A stretch of DNA of 64,000 nucleotides, taken from positions 21,886,001 to 21,950,000 of the forward strand of contig CM106586.1 in NCBI GenBank assembly GCA_048013815.1, given 5' to 3'. How positions within the stretch are numbered: position 1 is the first letter of the stretch; each line of letters starts with the position of its first letter. Below the pieces are notes generated by a model. The model had not been told where the DNA came from. It saw only the letters and a program-made list of their open reading frames with translations, and did no database searches. Of this stretch, positions 61,903 through 64,000 are shown piece by piece. The translations under genes and the position numbers were made by a program. This DNA is from Setoptus koraiensis (lineage: Eukaryota > Arthropoda).

Positions 61903-63762
61903 ATGGACACCTCCTTTGTGAGCAAAGAAAATCAAGCTGCTGCATCCTTCTACGACGCAGACTTGAGTGTCACCCTTGGTCCCCGGGAATGCTTCGAATT
62001 AGACTCTAGGGCCTCCAGAAGTTTAGACATTTTACCAGATCCGAAGCTACAGACAAGTAGGAAATATGCCTCCGTTTATTCGGTTCTCAATCAATGCCGC
62101 ACATTGTGCGGCCAAAAACTTCTCATGTACTGGATCAAGAGGCCATTGATTGATCGGGTCCGAATAGAGAAACGACAAAATATAGTACAGTACCTCATAG
62201 AAGATTCGGCTATCCGCCAATCTTGTCATGAAAATTTTCTCAGAAAGATGCCCGATCTACTAAAGATAGCCCATAACTTTGAAAAGCTAAAGGCCACCCT
62301 CACGGATATGGTCAAAGTGGACAGAGCACGCACAATGATGCTCAGCGTAATAGAACGACTGGAAGAAAACTCCGACAATCTACCAGTGGATGTTCAAGAG
62401 CTTTTGAACGCTATGAAAATATGCGTGAATAACCTGCAGAGTTTTTCCGAGCTTGTTGAGACCACCATCGATGCAGACAAGCTAGATCCAAACGGAAATT
62501 TTATGATCAAGTCAGACTTTGATGAGGATATAGCCAGAATATCAATTGAAATCAATGCCAAAGAAACCGAAGCCAAATCTATTCTGAAAAACGCCGCTAG
62601 AGATCTTGATCTAGAATATGATAAATCTATCAAACTAGAAACCGACCTATCGGTGGGATTCGCTCTTAAGGTCACCAGGAAGCAAGAGCAGGTATTAAGA
62701 GGAAGAGAAGATGATTATCACCCCCTGTCAAATGCAAAAAAAGATGGCGTCCGATTTACCTGCAAAGCATTGAGCCGCTTAAGCGATGACTATATAAATC
62801 TCCACAGAGAGTACAACAAAGCTTCCGAAGAAATCGTATTACAGATTCTCGAAACTGCTGCAGGTCACAAAGAACCAATCAGGAGTTTCGGTGTCACGGT
62901 GGCAATCTTGGATGTTTTCGTTTCTATGGCTGTCGTATCTTTCCAGAATGACTACGTTAGACCGAAAATTTTAGACAAAGGCGCTGGAAAAATAGTGATT
63001 GAAAGAATGAGACATCCCTGTCTAGAGAATCAACCAGATATAGAAAATTTTGTAGCTAACGATATCATGTTCAACAAAGACGATAAGAAATTCTTCATTA
63101 TCACCGGCCCCAACATGGGTGGGAAATCGACCTTCATAAAGTCGGTGGCGGTTTGTGTGCTCATGGCACAACTAGGTTGCCATGTGCCAGCCAAAGAAGC
63201 CGAGATATCCATAGTGGACAGTATACTAACACGAATTGGAGCGGGTGATAGACAGCTACAGGGTATTTCTACTTTTATGGACGAAATGTTGGATATGGCC
63301 GAAATACTCAAGAATGCAACAAGTGATTCCCTTGTGATAATAGACGAGCTGGGCAGAGGTACTTCTACTTTCGAGGGTTTCGGTTTGGCTTGGAGTATAT
63401 CAGAGCGTTTGGCCAAAGAGATCAATAGTTACACTTTGTTTGCCACTCATTTTCACGAGTTGACAGAACTGGAGAACGAGATAAAGTCGGTAGGTAATTT
63501 GAACATATTGGCTCATTGTGACCAGGACAAGCTAGTGATGTTGTATTCAGTTGAACCGGGTGTCTGCAAAGAAAGTTACGGTATCAACGTGGCCAAATAT
63601 ACTAACTTCCCAGAGCATGTTGTTAACGCCGCTCAAGAAAAGCTACAACAGTTTGAGGAGATAGCGGGTTTCAAGTCGAAGGAGGATGTACGAAGTTGCG
63701 TAAAGAGGATCGCCAAGATGCATCTAGAGAAACAGGAACAGGTTAGCGCGAAAGTCATTTAG
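61903..63762 (+). CDS. MSH2: DNA mismatch repair protein MSH2, short form lacking domain I
   Basis: 619 residues against about 930 for animal MSH2. MSH2 pairs with MSH6 or MSH3 to recognise mismatches and uses ATP to recruit MLH1-PMS. The match begins at the start of the MutS lever/clamp region (about residue 33, after a GPREC strand recalling the connector domain) and is continuous: lever and clamp to about residue 355, then the ABC ATPase with Walker A TGPNMGGKST at 401-410, the ST-loop at 456-461, Walker B and signature DELGRGTST at 481-489, and the His-loop FATHFHEL at 513-520. All catalytic residues are present. The mismatch-binding domain I and nearly all of connector domain II are absent, and only about 30 residues follow the ATPase, where human MSH2 has about 80 (C-terminal dimerisation helices). 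MSH4/MSH5 also lack domain I, but the ATPase wording (GCHVPAKEAEISIVD, STFEGFGLAW) is MSH2-like. The start is the first ATG after the uORF; the frame is open upstream only to 61,825. Confidence 0.9.
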   Translation: MDTSFVSKENQAAASFYDADLSVTLGPRECFELDSRASRSLDILPDPKLQTSRKYASVYSVLNQCRTLCGQKLLMYWIKRPLIDRVRIEKRQNIVQYLIEDSAIRQSCHENFLRKMPDLLKIAHNFEKLKATLTDMVKVDRARTMMLSVIERLEENSDNLPVDVQELLNAMKICVNNLQSFSELVETTIDADKLDPNGNFMIKSDFDEDIARISIEINAKETEAKSILKNAARDLDLEYDKSIKLETDLSVGFALKVTRKQEQVLRGREDDYHPLSNAKKDGVRFTCKALSRLSDDYINLHREYNKASEEIVLQILETAAGHKEPIRSFGVTVAILDVFVSMAVVSFQNDYVRPKILDKGAGKIVIERMRHPCLENQPDIENFVANDIMFNKDDKKFFIITGPNMGGKSTFIKSVAVCVLMAQLGCHVPAKEAEISIVDSILTRIGAGDRQLQGISTFMDEMLDMAEILKNATSDSLVIIDELGRGTSTFEGFGLAWSISERLAKEINSYTLFATHFHELTELENEIKSVGNLNILAHCDQDKLVMLYSVEPGVCKESYGINVAKYTNFPEHVVNAAQEKLQQFEEIAGFKSKEDVRSCVKRIAKMHLEKQEQVSAKVI

Positions 63763-63838
63763 GTCTATCAAGAGAGAAAGAAAATGGTTAAATGCTCTCA
63801 GAGGTTTGTTTGTGCCTTTGCTATGGATCTCTGCCACT

Positions 63839-63844
63839 AATAAA
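63839..63844 (+). terminator. Polyadenylation signal AATAAA of MSH2
   Basis: Canonical hexamer 76 nt beyond the MSH2 stop. Cleavage 10-30 nt downstream would fall at or inside the last codons of the convergent bHLH gene. Confidence 0.6.
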
Positions 63845-63862
63845 GAACATCTGAGTGGTTAT

Positions 63863-63868
63863 TTTATT
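63863..63868 (-). terminator. Polyadenylation signal AATAAA of the bHLH gene, abutting its stop codon
   Basis: On the minus strand the hexamer follows the TAA stop (63,871-63,869) with no spacer, so the 3' UTR would be only the few bases to the cleavage point, and it would overlap the MSH2 3' UTR in antisense. Confidence 0.5.
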
Positions 63869-64000
63869 TTAAAGATTTATTTGAAAATCCTGTTCATTAG
63901 TGTCACAACTATTACTATTATTATTATCAATCACATTTGCCAAATATTTAATATACTCTATAACGCCTCTGATAACCTTGAGTTTGGTTAGCTTCTTGTC
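63869..64000 (-). CDS. bHLH transcription factor, C-terminal end only (Hen/NHLH/TAL-like)
   Basis: The last 43 codons of a minus-strand gene that runs off the window edge. The first visible residues, DKKLTKLKVIRGVIEYIKYL, fit helix 2 of a basic helix-loop-helix domain (family pattern DKKLSK.EILR.A..YI.YL). The leading DKKL and the YIxYL ending are closest to the NHLH/Hen and TAL/LYL group of class A/B neural and haematopoietic bHLH factors. Helix 2 is followed by a short polar Asn/Ser-rich tail of about 17 residues, so the protein ends soon after the bHLH, as NHLH proteins do. The basic region, helix 1 and start codon lie outside. Gly and Val replace the usual Leu-Ala in mid-helix, so this is a divergent member. 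It was found by reading the edge, since it has no start codon in the window. Class assignment is fairly firm, subfamily tentative. Confidence 0.72.
   Translation of the reverse strand, partial: DKKLTKLKVIRGVIEYIKYLANVIDNNNSNSCDTNEQDFQINL

Noticed and set aside
63691-63762. Splice donor (CAGGTTAGC at about 63,737) that would extend MSH2 into a further exon
   Set aside because: GTTAGC is a weak donor and the next gene's coding end lies within about 260 bp; kept only as a possibility for the missing C-terminus.

Overview
The window is nuclear DNA from an invertebrate, most likely an arthropod. It carries a hypusine-type eIF5A, a eukaryotic MSH2 and a metazoan neural-type bHLH. CpG is not depleted. 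The genes at the right end have no visible introns and short spacers, as in intron-poor compact genomes such as some mites, but I cannot name the species from sequence alone.

Layout. Positions 1 to about 58,000 are a gene-poor, GC-rich (by eye 50-60%) expanse built from short recurring words: CAA/CAG/CGA-type trinucleotide tracts on both strands, 10-26 bp minisatellites, perfect hairpins, and repeated 6-8 bp motifs that match known transcription-factor sites (POU octamer, TTRCGYAA bZIP sites, CAGGTG E-boxes, CTCF-like cores). I found no reading frame in it that I recognise as a protein. One AT-rich island (about 36,975-39,005) interrupts it. On its minus strand lies a 131-codon open frame followed by further protein-like frames broken by stops and one frame change, which suggests a decayed or spliced gene of unknown family. 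From about 57,600 to 60,840 the GC falls again, without an assignable gene.

From 60,842 to 64,000 the window is compact and genic: eIF5A on the minus strand, a 562 bp head-to-head intergenic region with E2F-, NRF1- and ETS-like sites, an MSH2 gene on the plus strand lacking the N-terminal mismatch-binding domain and most of the connector, then a convergent bHLH gene (Hen/NHLH/TAL-like) cut by the window edge. The 3' ends of MSH2 and the bHLH gene are only 106 bp apart and their polyadenylation signals interlock.

One reading is that the 58 kb is cis-regulatory DNA with two housekeeping bystanders (eIF5A and MSH2) beside a developmental bHLH target, i.e. a genomic regulatory block. That is inference; motif counts were made by eye.
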